Shown piece by piece: positions 1 to 30,010 of a DNA stretch of 64,000 nucleotides. How positions within the stretch are numbered: the first letter of the stretch is position 1; every line of letters begins with the position of its first letter. Under the pieces are notes generated by a model. That model was not told the origin of the DNA. It did not search any database and saw nothing but the letters and a program-made list of their open reading frames with translations. A program made the position numbers and the translations under genes. Source of the stretch: Lumbricus rubellus (lineage: Eukaryota; Annelida; Clitellata; Crassiclitellata; Lumbricidae); assembly GCA_945859605.1 (NCBI GenBank), contig OX243811.1, positions 68,320,927 through 68,384,926 of the forward strand. Direction: 5' to 3'.

Positions 1-1
1 G

Positions 2-421
2 CCGTCTGGTCTATCTCGTGTAGACGGCAAGAGACCTGATGGGGCCACACTGATCCCCTGGGCAGCAGGCAAGCATCTGGCTTGGGATGCCACGGTGGTA
101 CACACCTGCGCGGCATCCTATATCGCTCACACAGCAAATGTGGCGGGATCCGCTGCGGAACAAGCCGCCGTACGAAAGATCGAGAAGTACGTGGGGCTGC
201 CATCTTCACACCTCTTTCTTCCCATTGCCCTGGAAACACTGGGCCCCATCAACTCTGCCGGGCTCAGTTTCATCCGCGAGGTTGGCCAACGTCTCTCCGT
301 CATTTCTGGTGAGTCGCGGGAGGTGACATTTTTGTTCCAGCGCCTTTCTATCTGTATCCAGCGCTACAACGCCATAGCATTTCGTGGCACTTTTAATACT
401 GTTGCGGAGGACGAGGCCTGA
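2..421 (+). pseudogene. 3' end of a retroelement reverse-transcriptase ORF (partial)
   Basis: An open frame enters from the window edge and runs to a stop at 419-421. It reads KRPDGATLIPWAAGKHLAWD, then GSAAEQAAVRKIEKYVGL, ALETLGPINSAGLSF and FLFQRLSICIQRYNAIAFRG. I recognise this as the C-terminal region of reverse-transcriptase polyproteins that are repeated many times in invertebrate genomes. Two further copies of the same C-terminus occur at 721-792 and 63745-63830, which supports a dispersed element rather than a host gene. The family name is uncertain. The reverse-transcriptase core would lie upstream of the window. Confidence 0.7.
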
Positions 422-465
422 TTTTCTAAACACACAAAAACAGCTCCAAGCATAATTTCTGTAAA

Positions 466-536
466 TCCCGAGGGATCCTAGGTACCTCGGGTAAAAAATA
501 AAAAAAATAAATAAAAAATAAAAAAATTTAAAAAAA

Positions 537-623
<87 letters not shown>

Positions 624-936
624 CAACAACAACAACAACAATAATAATAATAATAATAACAACAACAATAATAATAATAATAATAAAAATAATAAAAATA
701 ATAATATTATTAAAACATATCCTTTTCAGCGCTTATCCATATGTAGGCCTACACATCGCTACAACGCAATAGCTTTCAGAGGGTGTTCACGACACCGGTG
801 ACGAGGACCAAAAACAATAGTAGCAATTATCACTCTTCGGAGTTGTTGTTAGAATAGGAAGTTGTCTGTTTTACAGTAAATGAAGTTGGTAATAATAATA
901 AAAAATTAAAAAAATAATAATATAAAGGATATGTTT

Positions 937-979
<43 letters not shown>

Positions 980-1030
980 TTTTTATTTATTTTTTTTTTT
1001 ATTACCCGAGGTATCTATAATCCCTCAGGT
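466..1030. repeat. Hairpin-type inverted repeat rich in (AAT)n
   Basis: The left arm starts at the dyad sequence around 466-490 (CCCGAGGGATCC, then CCTCGGGTAA). It continues through A-rich and (AAT)n/(AAC)n sequence to ATTAAAACATATCCTTT near 708-724. The right arm is the reverse complement: AAAGGATATGTTTTAAT near 925, then (ATT)n, then TTACCCGAGG and a degraded CCCTCAG at about 1000-1030. The loop (725-924) carries a reverse-transcriptase fragment. Confidence 0.65.
721..792 (+). pseudogene. Second copy of the RT C-terminus (fragment)
   Basis: The frame from 721 reads PFQRLSICRPTHRYNAIAFR, then a stop. It matches the end of the fragment at 2-421, with a short altered stretch where GIQ or CIQ is expected. 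The 3' flank (AGTAGCAATTAT, then CTCTTCGGA) resembles the sequence following the third copy near 63870. It lies in the loop of the (AAT)n inverted repeat, so the repeat and the RT fragment may have moved together. Confidence 0.55.
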
Positions 1031-1768
1031 GTCAGATATTAATAAGCAATTTTAACTCTGGAGTGGCCATCCATGTCAAGATCAGGAAGAACAACAACAA
1101 TAATACATGTAGGCCTAGTCTTGGGTTCTCGTCTCCACCACGGATGGTCGTTGTCGTTTTGAGTCCGTTGGATTGATTGATTCTAAATGTAGTTCACGGT
1201 AGGCTACCACAAGGTGTAATCAAGCATATCAAGGCAGCGGAGTGTGTAGCCGATGCTTATCAGTCTGTTGCATCTGCGTGACGGCACAGTTCACCTGCAT
1301 GGACCTCCGAATAGCCCGTGCCCTGCCATGGGTCGAGGCAGCCACCGCTCACTTAACCGCGGCAAGAGGGGTGAAGGGCCGGGTCATAACGAGAAGTTGC
1401 ACCGGTTGTTGCGTTTGCCTACAGCGTCATGGCCCAACCACCGCGAGCAGGCCGCAGACGCAACAATGTGGCGAATCACTCACCCAAATATAAAATCCTG
1501 TCATTATGCCGCGAAACCAAGAAGGTAGCCCACCTGCTATACGGCATTGATGCAATAGGTCATAATATGGCCTGCAATTATTGGGCGCGAATGAGTTATT
1601 GAAGGTGGAACAATACAGTGACATGTACGTAGGCCTATGTATGCCTATTTGACGTTGCCTTCGTTCAAAAGCTGAAAACTGTAGTAGGCGACGTTGACCC
1701 TGCAGTACGCCTACGACAGATCGAGTGACGGCGCCGAGTAGTTAATAATTGTGTTACTTAATTTGTGT
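1031..1768. other. No gene recognised
   Basis: About 740 bases of mixed composition with a GC-richer patch at 1230-1480. Short open frames exist, but none resembles a known family. TAGGCCTA occurs twice (about 1110 and 1630). I see no repeat boundary except the 9-bp target duplication AATTTGTGT at 1760-1768, which belongs to the next element. Confidence 0.4.
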
Positions 1769-2398
1769 GGTGTCGCAACTCGGCAACTGGTCCACCAACA
1801 ACTGGTGCCCAGACAAATCGTCCAACGACAACTCGTCCACGAAATATTGATTCATCGAGAAATGGTTAACGACAAAATGTTCCATGAAAATGTTCTAGTT
1901 GATGGTTTTTACAGCTGAAATAGAAGCTGGATTGATGAGAAAACGTTTGAGAAAAGGAAGCTGGATGAGGGTTCTTTTACAGGTGAAATAGAAGCTGCAG
2001 GACCTATGAACGTTTGGGAAATAGAAGCTGGATGGATGAAGGTTCTTTTACAGGAGAAATAGGAGCTGGATTGATGAAAAAACGTTTAAGAAATGGAAGC
2101 TGAATCAAGGTGTTTTTAGATCTGAAATAGAAGCTGGATGCATGTTGAAGTAGGCCTACATGAATGAAAATCATCAATCTAGCTTCTAAATAGGCTAGAA
2201 AACCATGAAAATCTTTCCATAAATCCAGCTTCTATTTCATAAATGAAGAGCCTTCATCCACCTTCCATTTCTCAAGCGCTTTCTCGTTAATCTGGCTTCT
2301 ATTTTGGTGGACGAGTTGTCGTTGGACGAGTTGTCTGGGGACCAGTTGTCGTTGGACGAGTTGTCGGTGGACCCATTGTCGTGGAACCAATTTGTGTA
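1769..2398. mobile_element. Foldback element, family A (copy 1), 9-bp TSD
   Basis: The left end begins GGTGTCGCAACTCGGCAACT and consists of ACAACTSGTCC-type subrepeats. The right end is the reverse complement, a run of GGACGAGTTGTCGTT-type units ending GTCGTGGAACC. The 9 bases AATTTGTGT flank both ends exactly (1760-1768 and 2399-2407). The body holds divergent copies of the GAAATAGAAGCTGGATTGAT motif in both orientations. No coding capacity is seen. A subrepeat-built inverted end with a 9-bp duplication is the pattern of Drosophila Foldback elements; any relation to MULE transposases is inference. Confidence 0.85.
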
Positions 2399-2890
2399 AC
2401 TCCTTACATGAGTGATCGAACTGGGCGTTTTAAGGCGCTTGTAGGAATCATGATGAATGTACCTGTTTAGCCCACGTGACTGTTTTCGCCGTCTTCTGCA
2501 CACTATGTCCATGGAAATGTAGGTATGTGACCAGCGAATACAGGAAGACCGAAAGATCGATTTGTAGTGCTGCATGAGCAGCAGCACGCACAGGTTGCAC
2601 AATGCACATAGAATCACTCAGCGTATACGTAGGCCAAAAGGAATCAATACAACTTATATTATAGATAGAACAAGGAAACACGGCATAGGCCTATAAGAAC
2701 TTGAGATGCGTCGTTCGTCCATTCCAATTGGTGATCATACTCGAGCTGTAAAGTTTTCGTGGCACATAATTACCGGATTTGAACGAAAGGAGTTTCTTCT
2801 GCTTTTATAAACCTCTCCACTTAACAGCAAATTTAGGCCTACGTTGTTGGTCTTGGGAGAGAGACTCATCGCCATCGAGGATTTGGAAGA
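2399..2890. other. 5' flank of the DEG/ENaC gene
   Basis: Nearly 500 bases without a recognised gene. It presumably contains the promoter and 5' UTR of the channel gene that starts at 2891. TAGGCCTA occurs at about 2685 and 2835. I see no clear TATA box and no splice acceptor that would have to be used. Confidence 0.35.
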
Positions 2891-4777
2891 ATGATGTCGA
2901 TGGTTTGTTCCGAAGACGAAGAGGAGTCGACGACAGCCGCCTGCAGCACAGTCACAGCGGCGACTGCAGTATCAAAGTCAGCAGCGGAGAAACTGTGTCC
3001 TGAGTTGGTGGACGGGGACGATGGGAATGAAGACGTGAAGACAGCGATGGACCATAATGCGCTGAAGGACATCAGTGAAGAGACAAACTACGACGACGAC
3101 GATGCAAGGTCGACAATGAACCGATATCTGGCGGTGCTCCTTGAGTTCTGCACATTCACATCGGCTCACGGATGGGGCCGAGTGGCCAAGTCACCAAAGG
3201 CAGGGGCCAAACTGCTCTGGGCCGTCATCACAGTATGTGCGCTCGTCCTGATGTCAATCCACGTCTCTGCTCTCACCGTGCTCTATCTTCAGTTCTCCTC
3301 TGAATACAAGCTCCGAACAGCCGTCAAAGTGGTGGAATTTCCATCGGTTACCGTCTGTAACCTCCTTCCGATGTCACCGTCGACGAAGAAGACTCTGCTG
3401 ATGGACGAGAACTCACAGATCTCGCAGTGGGAGAGGATCCTCGGTGCAATGGACCACTTCAACGGCGTGGCAGAGGCTCTGGGCAAGGCGAACGAGTACG
3501 AGGTCATAAAGATGCGGCTGCAGGAACCGAGCGGATACTTCGATAACATCGGAGACGAATCGCTGATTGTCGGTCATCAGCTGAGAGATTTCATTCTCGG
3601 CTGTACGGTCGGAACTGACAACTGCGATCTCTTCTACAACTTCAGTCTCTTTCAGACTCGCGATTTCTTCAACTGTTACACTTTCAACAACGAAGAGAAC
3701 GTCCTTCTAGCCAAAGTGACCGGACCAGCTGCTGGCCTCTCCCTCGTCCTCTACCTAGAGAACGACAATGGTGATCAGCTGGCCAAGGAGACCTACCACC
3801 CGATGTGGAACCTCGGGAATTCAGCGGGAGTGCGCGTTGTCATTCACTCCCCGGGCAGTCAACCGAATCCAGCGGAAGAAGGGTTCAATGTTCCGCCTGG
3901 AAACTCTGCCAACGTCGCTCTTGGGGTGAGGTCCTACGGTCGGCTGAACTCACCGTACGGTGACTGCATCGAAAACACAGACAAAACGACGGCCTTCAAC
4001 GACGGAGGTAAGTTTGCCTACTCGATGTCCGCCTGTCTGTCCGTCTGTCGTCAGCTGTACATCGTCAAGAAATGTGGCTGCCTCTCCTCCCTTCTCCCGA
4101 TTCCGGCGACGCTCACTGACCTGAACCTCAACCTGACCTACTGCGCAAAGTGGGACGTACAAAACGCCTCGGACCTCGTTCAGTTCTTCAACAGGGTCGA
4201 CTGTGAATCGAAATCAACGGAGCAATTCGCCATCAACGAACAACAGTTTCAGATAACATGTCGCTGCTATCCGCTCTGCAAGGAAAACGAGTATCCGACC
4301 AAGTTTTCCTACTCCTATTGGCCAGTGGAGTACACGCAGGAGAGTTTCTACGAGACGTACGTCCTTGAGAATCCGGGCTTCTGGAACCTGAAAGCCTACG
4401 AGAATCTAAAGCATCTGAACACAACGCAGATGATAGAGAACGGTCTGATTTCCGACAACTTCGTTCGTGTCAACATCTACCTGCAGAGTTCCGTCATTGA
4501 GGAGTACAGTCAGAAGGCGTCTCATAGCCCTGCCAACTTCGTGTCTGCCATCGGTGGAACATTCGGACTGTGGATCGGAATGTCGGTGATCACGTGGTGC
4601 GAGGTCGTTCAACTGCTCTGTAAGATTGTCTTCATGAAGATCGTCGAAAGCGTCAAGAGAATCCGCCAACAGTGGAGCAGATCTTCTTCGCAGGAAATTA
4701 GCACAGAGACGACGACGACGGTAGCGACGATGACGCTCGACGAAGAGCATCAAGATAAACGGGAACAAAAGAATTAG
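2891..4777 (+). CDS. DEG/ENaC family sodium-channel subunit
   Basis: A single 628-codon open frame. The family forms trimeric, amiloride-sensitive cation channels in the plasma membrane, gated by peptides, protons or force. The N-terminal tail contains the conserved His-Gly motif (SAHGWG, near residue 92). TM1 is about residues 106-128. The signature FPSVTVCNLLP follows at about 150. The large extracellular loop is Cys-rich (CLSVCRQLYIVKKCGCLSS; a CRCYPLCKENEYP stretch). TM2 is about 550-582 and contains FVSAIGGTFGLWIGMSVI, the pore and selectivity-filter region. The length is within the family's usual range of roughly 500-750 aa. The start ATGATG follows an A-rich context and is the first Met in frame. 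No intron is needed, so it is either a naturally intronless member or a retrocopy that stayed intact. The gating stimulus cannot be told from sequence. Confidence 0.93.
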   Translation: MMSMVCSEDEEESTTAACSTVTAATAVSKSAAEKLCPELVDGDDGNEDVKTAMDHNALKDISEETNYDDDDARSTMNRYLAVLLEFCTFTSAHGWGRVAKSPKAGAKLLWAVITVCALVLMSIHVSALTVLYLQFSSEYKLRTAVKVVEFPSVTVCNLLPMSPSTKKTLLMDENSQISQWERILGAMDHFNGVAEALGKANEYEVIKMRLQEPSGYFDNIGDESLIVGHQLRDFILGCTVGTDNCDLFYNFSLFQTRDFFNCYTFNNEENVLLAKVTGPAAGLSLVLYLENDNGDQLAKETYHPMWNLGNSAGVRVVIHSPGSQPNPAEEGFNVPPGNSANVALGVRSYGRLNSPYGDCIENTDKTTAFNDGGKFAYSMSACLSVCRQLYIVKKCGCLSSLLPIPATLTDLNLNLTYCAKWDVQNASDLVQFFNRVDCESKSTEQFAINEQQFQITCRCYPLCKENEYPTKFSYSYWPVEYTQESFYETYVLENPGFWNLKAYENLKHLNTTQMIENGLISDNFVRVNIYLQSSVIEEYSQKASHSPANFVSAIGGTFGLWIGMSVITWCEVVQLLCKIVFMKIVESVKRIRQQWSRSSSQEISTETTTTVATMTLDEEHQDKREQKN

Positions 4778-4863
4778 GCTAAAGTTCGACGAAGATAACT
4801 GTATGACGACGACGACGACGATAAACGAAGATAACTGCATTACAGACACGGAAAAGTAAGATT

Positions 4864-4869
4864 AATAAA
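4864..4869 (+). terminator. Candidate poly(A) signal of the DEG/ENaC gene
   Basis: AATAAA lies 87 bases after the stop codon, the usual hexamer at a plausible distance. Confidence 0.45.
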
Positions 4870-4947
4870 AATCGGAACGATGGAAGGGAGCTTATAAATA
4901 AGTTTTAATCAGCAGGCCTACTACTAACGCAAAACACCTTTCTTAGT

Positions 4948-5752
4948 CTTACATACTTACCGCTTGGACTACTGTTGCTCTATTCTGGTTGGTTTGCCTT
5001 TATTATTGATATCCCGACTTGACCGTGTTCTTCGGTCTGCAGCCCGGTTAATTGGCCGAATTCCTAAATAGGATGCCTCTGTTCATAGGCGTACGGGAGA
5101 TCTCAGCAGTGGGGGTCAAAGATTTTACTCCTGCCCGAAAAAAAATCTCGTGGTGGGAAATACTATTTTCCCACACAAAAAGTTGAAATAGCCTATGTCG
5201 TGAAAAATACTATTTTTTCGTATTTTTCCAGGTCTGCATGCCCGAAAAAACAGACTTGCCCGAAATTTCGGGGGCATTTTCCCCCTCTGGATCCCCGCCT
5301 CGTACGCCTATGCCTCTGTTTAATCTTACATGCGTGATACTCTACACTGGCCCCCTATCTCACAGCGCATCGAATACATAATTGCTTCACTGGTTTGGCG
5401 TTGTCTTCTTGGCTGTGCCCCGACTTATCTGTGTGACATTGTGAACTCTGCTGTCCAATTATATGCTGTACTGGCTCGCAGAGCCCTTCGCTCTGCCTCT
5501 AGCGGTAAGCTTTTGGTCCCACGTGTTGAAACAACTTGTCAGCGTCGTGCTTTCTCAGTTGTAGGTCCTTCTGTCTGGAATAGTCTCCCGTTGCAGATGC
5601 GCCTGCTGCCTAGGGTCGACTCGTCAGTGTTCTACAAGCTCCTTAAGACTTGTTGGTGTCACCGTGGATGGACTGGGAGCGCTTCTGAGTGGATTTCTTG
5701 ACGGGGCGCTATATAAATTCTTGAAATGAATAAATAATACTGTTGCTGCCTC
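4948..5752 (+). pseudogene. CR1-like LINE, reverse-transcriptase C-terminus, interrupted
   Basis: Before the insertion (4948-5083) the frame reads YRLDYCCSILVGLPLLLISR, then LDRVLRSAARLIGRIPK and a stop. After it (5321 on) it resumes as SYMRDTLHWPPISQRIEYII and continues through RRAFSVVGPSVWNSLPLQMR to a stop near 5701. This is the thumb and C-terminal region typical of CR1/jockey-type LINEs. The 3' end carries the motif GGGGCGCTATATAAAT and an A/T-rich tail. A MITE at 5084-5312 splits the copy. Stop codons show it is dead. Confidence 0.85.
5084..5312. mobile_element. hAT-like MITE with 8-bp TSD
   Basis: Inverted ends CATAGGCGTACGGGAG and CTCGTACGCCTATG, flanked by perfect CCTCTGTT duplications (5076-5083 and 5313-5320). 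229 bp, no coding capacity. The 8-bp duplication suggests hAT, but the ends alone do not prove it. Confidence 0.85.
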
Positions 5753-5791
5753 TACATAGATTAATATGTAGGCTAATTGTGTATAGGCAAG

Positions 5792-6198
5792 CAGGGGCGG
5801 ATCCAGGGGGGGCCAATCCGGCCATGGCCCCCATTTAGAAATCCCATGTATCGTGGCCCCCCATTTGGTTTCAGTGGCTGCTGAAATGGTATGATTTTCC
5901 CGAAAATTTGGCCGGATGACTAAAAAAAAAAAGGTCGTCACCTTTTTTGGCGGATGAAATGGTATCATTTTCCGGAAAAATTTGGCAGATGACTAAAAAA
6001 AAAGTCACCTTTTTTGGCGGATGAAATGGTATGATTTTCCAAAAAAAATTAGCAGATGACTAAAAAAAAAAAAAAAAAGGTCAACTTTTTTGGCGGATAC
6101 GAAAGAAAAATTTTCCAGACCCAAGGCCTAGAATTTTTCCCGGACCCAACACCAAGATTTTTGGCCCCCCCCGTCCAAAGTTTCTGTATCCGCCCTTG
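5792..6198. mobile_element. hAT-like MITE (CAGGGGCGGATCC ends), TSD 7/8
   Basis: Ends CAGGGGCGGATCCAGG and TATCCGCCCTTG, flanked by TAGGCAAG and TAGGCAAC. The interior holds three tandem degenerate units of about 85 bp around GGCGGATGAAATGGTAT and GACTAAAAAAAAGGTCACC. Related elements lie at 25097-25402, 25783-26134 and 63371-63721. Confidence 0.8.
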
Positions 6199-6742
6199 TA
6201 GGCAACACAGTATTAATAAGTAAACGTGACGCTAAGAAAACTGTTAAAACTCTTCATTGCGGAAGATGCTTTACTAGTAGGCCTATTGGTGCTGATTTTC
6301 TTACTGTCATTTTCTTAGGTAATAATTGAAAAATATTAAACTCTACCTATAGCGGAATCGTTTCTTCAGAGGCACCTAATGTTTCCTGTACATTTTATAC
6401 AATGCATAATGCGTAGTTGTTTTATTGGGAGCAATAAAATTTGACTTGATTTTTGATTTCATATTTTCACCAGCGTTAGGCAAATATGTCAGGATTAAAA
6501 GTGTTTGAATTAAAAATATTGATGAATATTTACTGTTTATTTTCGTATTCACAAACTGTGCCCCTTTTTTCCTGGACATAGTGTAATTCTTAATCTTACA
6601 CCAAGTCACATTCAAGTGCTAGTAAATGCATTACATTTCACATTTTTTCATTTGGGGGTTCAAACACCCAAAACACCCCATAACTATGGCCTTGCACTGA
6701 ACGTCAACTTTACAATATTTATTTATATATTTCTCATTTGTT
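6199..6742. other. A/T-rich spacer without recognised gene
   Basis: More than 500 A/T-rich bases. Open frames at 6376-6615 and 6616-6876 show no family resemblance, and the second overlaps a SINE. No repeat boundary was found. Confidence 0.35.
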
Positions 6743-6953
6743 ATAGCACCCCTTCAAGCTCTCTACTCAGAGTCGCTCCCGACTACAGCGTGGAGGCTGC
6801 ATCGAAGTTTAACGCCGAAGCACATGAGCAGTTGCAAGTGAAGGACTTGCTCAAGGTCCCCTACGTGGCGGCTTGAGGTGGATTCGAATCTGAAGCCATT
6901 CCGGCTCCAAAGTACCAACCCAGTGAACCCACCACTACACCACCGTGCCCACC
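6743..6953 (-). mobile_element. tRNA-derived SINE
   Basis: On the minus strand the order is a tRNA-like head (GTGGTGTAGTGGTGGG as A-box region, GATTCGAATCCACC as B box), a body with CTCAGCGCTTCGG-like sequence (here degenerate), then a LINE-like tail ending GAAGGGGTGCTA. The tail matches the 3' end of the CR1-like LINE copies. Other copies lie at 33256-33455 and 46963-47160. Confidence 0.75.
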
Positions 6954-7085
6954 CAATTATTACAATAATTGCATTACTATGCTTTATATCGCTAGTAGTA
7001 AGGTCAGGTTAAAAAGCACGCTTTACACAAATTTAAACAATCAACATTGATAGATAGACGTCGAGCAAGAATCTCCGTCACCGAC

Positions 7086-7566
7086 GGTAGCCGGACATTT
7101 ACCCCCCCCCGGACATATTCCCCCCGGACAATTACCCCCCCCCCCGGACATATTCCCCCCGGACGTTTTCCCCCCCGTTTTTGACTAGGACATTTACCCC
7201 CCGGACAATTTTCCCCCCTCTGTACATATAGGTTAGGCATCGTGAGGGTTGGTTAGGTTCAGGTTAGGCATCGTGAAGGTCGGTTAGGGTCAGATTAGGC
7301 ATCATGAGGGTCGGTTAGGGCTAGTGATAGGGTTAGTGCAGTCATTCATTAACATAGGTTAGGCATCGTGAGAGTCGGTTAGGGTCAGGTTAGGCATCGT
7401 GAGGGTCGGTTAGGGTTAGTGATAGGGTTAGTGCAGTCATTCATTAACATAGGGACCCTTATGAGGGGAAATGTCCTAGGTCGGGGGGGGGGGAAACGTC
7501 CGGGGGTAAATGTCCGAGGGGAATATGTCCGGGGGGAATATGTCCGGAGGGAAATGTCCTACATTC
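7086..7566. mobile_element. Foldback element, family C (copy 1), 9-bp TSD
   Basis: The left end starts GGTAGCCGGACATTTACC and is built of (C)n GGACATATTCC subrepeats. The right end is the inverse, ending GGGAAATGTCCTACATTC. GTCACCGAC flanks both sides (7077-7085 and 7567-7575). The interior holds two copies of a GGTTAGGCATCGTGAGGGTC array, each followed by GTGCAGTCATTCATTAACAT. Confidence 0.8.
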
Positions 7567-7782
7567 GTCACCGACTGATCAGTAACAAGAAGTAATGTTC
7601 TTCAACACGTCTTCAGAAACACTTGTATCTGTTCCCTAAGCAAAACTCTCTCAAAGGTACTTTGCTCTCACCTTCAGCTTTAATCTGACTAGTGATAATG
7701 TAACTACATTTTATAAGAGGTTTGATATTAAATTAAGATTATCAAAAATAACCAAAAACTGTGTCATACTATGGCTTTGTTA

Positions 7783-7788
7783 TTTATT
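7783..7788 (-). terminator. Possible poly(A) signal of NDUFAF6
   Basis: AATAAA on the minus strand, about 300 bases past the predicted stop codon. No closer perfect hexamer was noticed. Confidence 0.3.
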
Positions 7789-8082
7789 TTTGCATTTCCT
7801 AATTCATCCGTACGGTCAAAACATTGCCCATGCCGAATGACTAATAATATTGTTCGACTGAAAAAATAGGTTGTCTAGTCTAAATTGGGTGTCTAATAGA
7901 AACTTCACTAATTCACAGAACTTTTCGAAACAGGGTAACTCTGCCAATGACAATTATGCAGAGTGAAAGAAAGAACTGCTACCAGCTATGTTTCAATCAG
8001 TCCTTCTATGCCTTGCCAGCTGTGAAGAGTGTAGGCTCACTTAGCCTGTAGCAGACGACTAAAGAACTGTCACTCGAGCAAT

Positions 8083-28350
<20,268 letters not shown>

Positions 28351-29314
28351 TGTTAACTTGCACATCTTTCATTCCGCCGTTTTCCAAAAATCACTTTGAG
28401 CTCTCGGAGTTTTTGGTTTCAAATAAAATGCTGCCATTTTTTTGTAAGCAAATGTCAATTCCTACGCGACTCATTAAATGGATAGATTGGTTGATTTACA
28501 TGTACATTTAGACTTTCACATATCGAACAAATTTAGGTTTTTCTATTTCGATAATTATTTTATCATCGTTGCAAATTTTGAGGCGAACTATAGGACCCAA
28601 AATGCACTCGATTCGGCATAAAATTTGGCATAAGACTCCCAAACATCCCTGTTCTCAAGTCTCTTCATTGGCTAAACCTGACCCTAACCGACCCTCACGA
28701 CCCCTAAACCTCAGCGCATCCATTACAAAATTCTATCTCTTAGGGGAGAGCGGGGCAAGACGCCCATCCCCCGTATTTTCATAGTTTAGCGTTCCAAACA
28801 AGTTTTAAGCAAGTAGCCTAGACTATTTCCTGACACAGCCTCATGCATATTAATATCAGTAATTACGATATTAAAGCTGTTGGACAGTCGGTATAACTAA
28901 AAGTCTGTTTTTAGGGGCTCTGCTGCATATAGCTTCTAACTGGGGGGGGGAAATTCAGGCTTCTGGAGGGGGAGACAATCGAGCGTCCGAAGGCCGCTCG
29001 TGAGGCGCGTAGCGCCGAGACCGGTAGGGGAGAGGTATGAAGAGGGGGGTGTGCCCCTCCCCATCAGAAACTTTTTGAATTTTCACATTGCAATAGTAGC
29101 ATTTTAAGGTGTCATCTTAACAAAATACCTGTACTTTTCAGTGGGCTAAGACTTCAATAAATATAAGCAACACTTAACAAAAATATTTTGGGGGCTATTT
29201 TCACACTGTAATGGTACCCTTTTAAGGTGCCATTTTAGCAAAATAACTCCATTAGACTATTCACTGTATTCTGTACTGATAAAAAAAGTGTTTTAGGATT
29301 CAATATATATATAT

Positions 29315-29349
<35 letters not shown>

Positions 29350-30008
29350 GATTATAATTACAATAAAAATATCTTTATGTATCGAGTTCAGCAGCTCAGT
29401 TCTCCTATTTCTGAGTTATTCTACTGAATAAATGCAGACATGAATAATATATCAGTAGCCTATAATTATAAGCTGACTTTTCAGCACCATAAGCAGTTTA
29501 ACCCTGTTTCCCAAGATGGTCCTGAATTGCTGACCAGGACATACTTTCTGAAATTATATTTAATGGTACACAAACCTACCAAGAACTAATAAACTACCCA
29601 TACCAAATTCAGGAAGCCTTGTGTAGTAATGATGTTGTTTTGTTTATATGGTTTACTATAAATTATATGTTCAAATAATAGGACCAAACATTGTGAAATT
29701 TTACAGTTTAAAATTTGAAGGATACCACTGGTAAGGATCCATTCAGTTATACAAAAGTAGTATTTGTACAAATATTAGCAGTAAGTTATTCTCATTTTAG
29801 CAGGACTGTGCCATATATTATAATAGTAAATAATAGCATTATAACCATTAATCATATAATAATTAATAGTATTACAGTATATTATAACAGTTCACGTAAT
29901 ACGCTGATGTAAACAGCATCTAAAACTATTATCATTTTGTCACCTTTTTCTGGAGGGGGGTGTCATATCTGTTTTTGGTTGTGCAAAAACAGTGTTTACA
30001 CAAATATA
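28351..30008. other. Upstream of NDUFAF6, repeat fragments
   Basis: Contains the probable promoter of NDUFAF6 (no TATA box seen), a block of CCTAACCGACCCTCACGA repeats at 28670-28710, a GC-rich patch at 28950-29060, two units of the CACACTGTAATGG tandem repeat (29080-29235) and an (AT)n run at 29305-29350. The remainder is A/T-rich without recognised genes. Confidence 0.4.
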
Positions 30009-30010
30009 TA

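Noticed and set aside
1242..1528. GC-rich frames of 83 and 91 codons
   Set aside because: Overlapping frames on both strands with no recognisable motif; probably composition only.
7222..7440. Possible true telomeric tract (GGTTAGG)
   Set aside because: The unit is longer (about 37 bases with CATCGTGAGGGTC) and sits between foldback ends with a target duplication, so it is transposon cargo.
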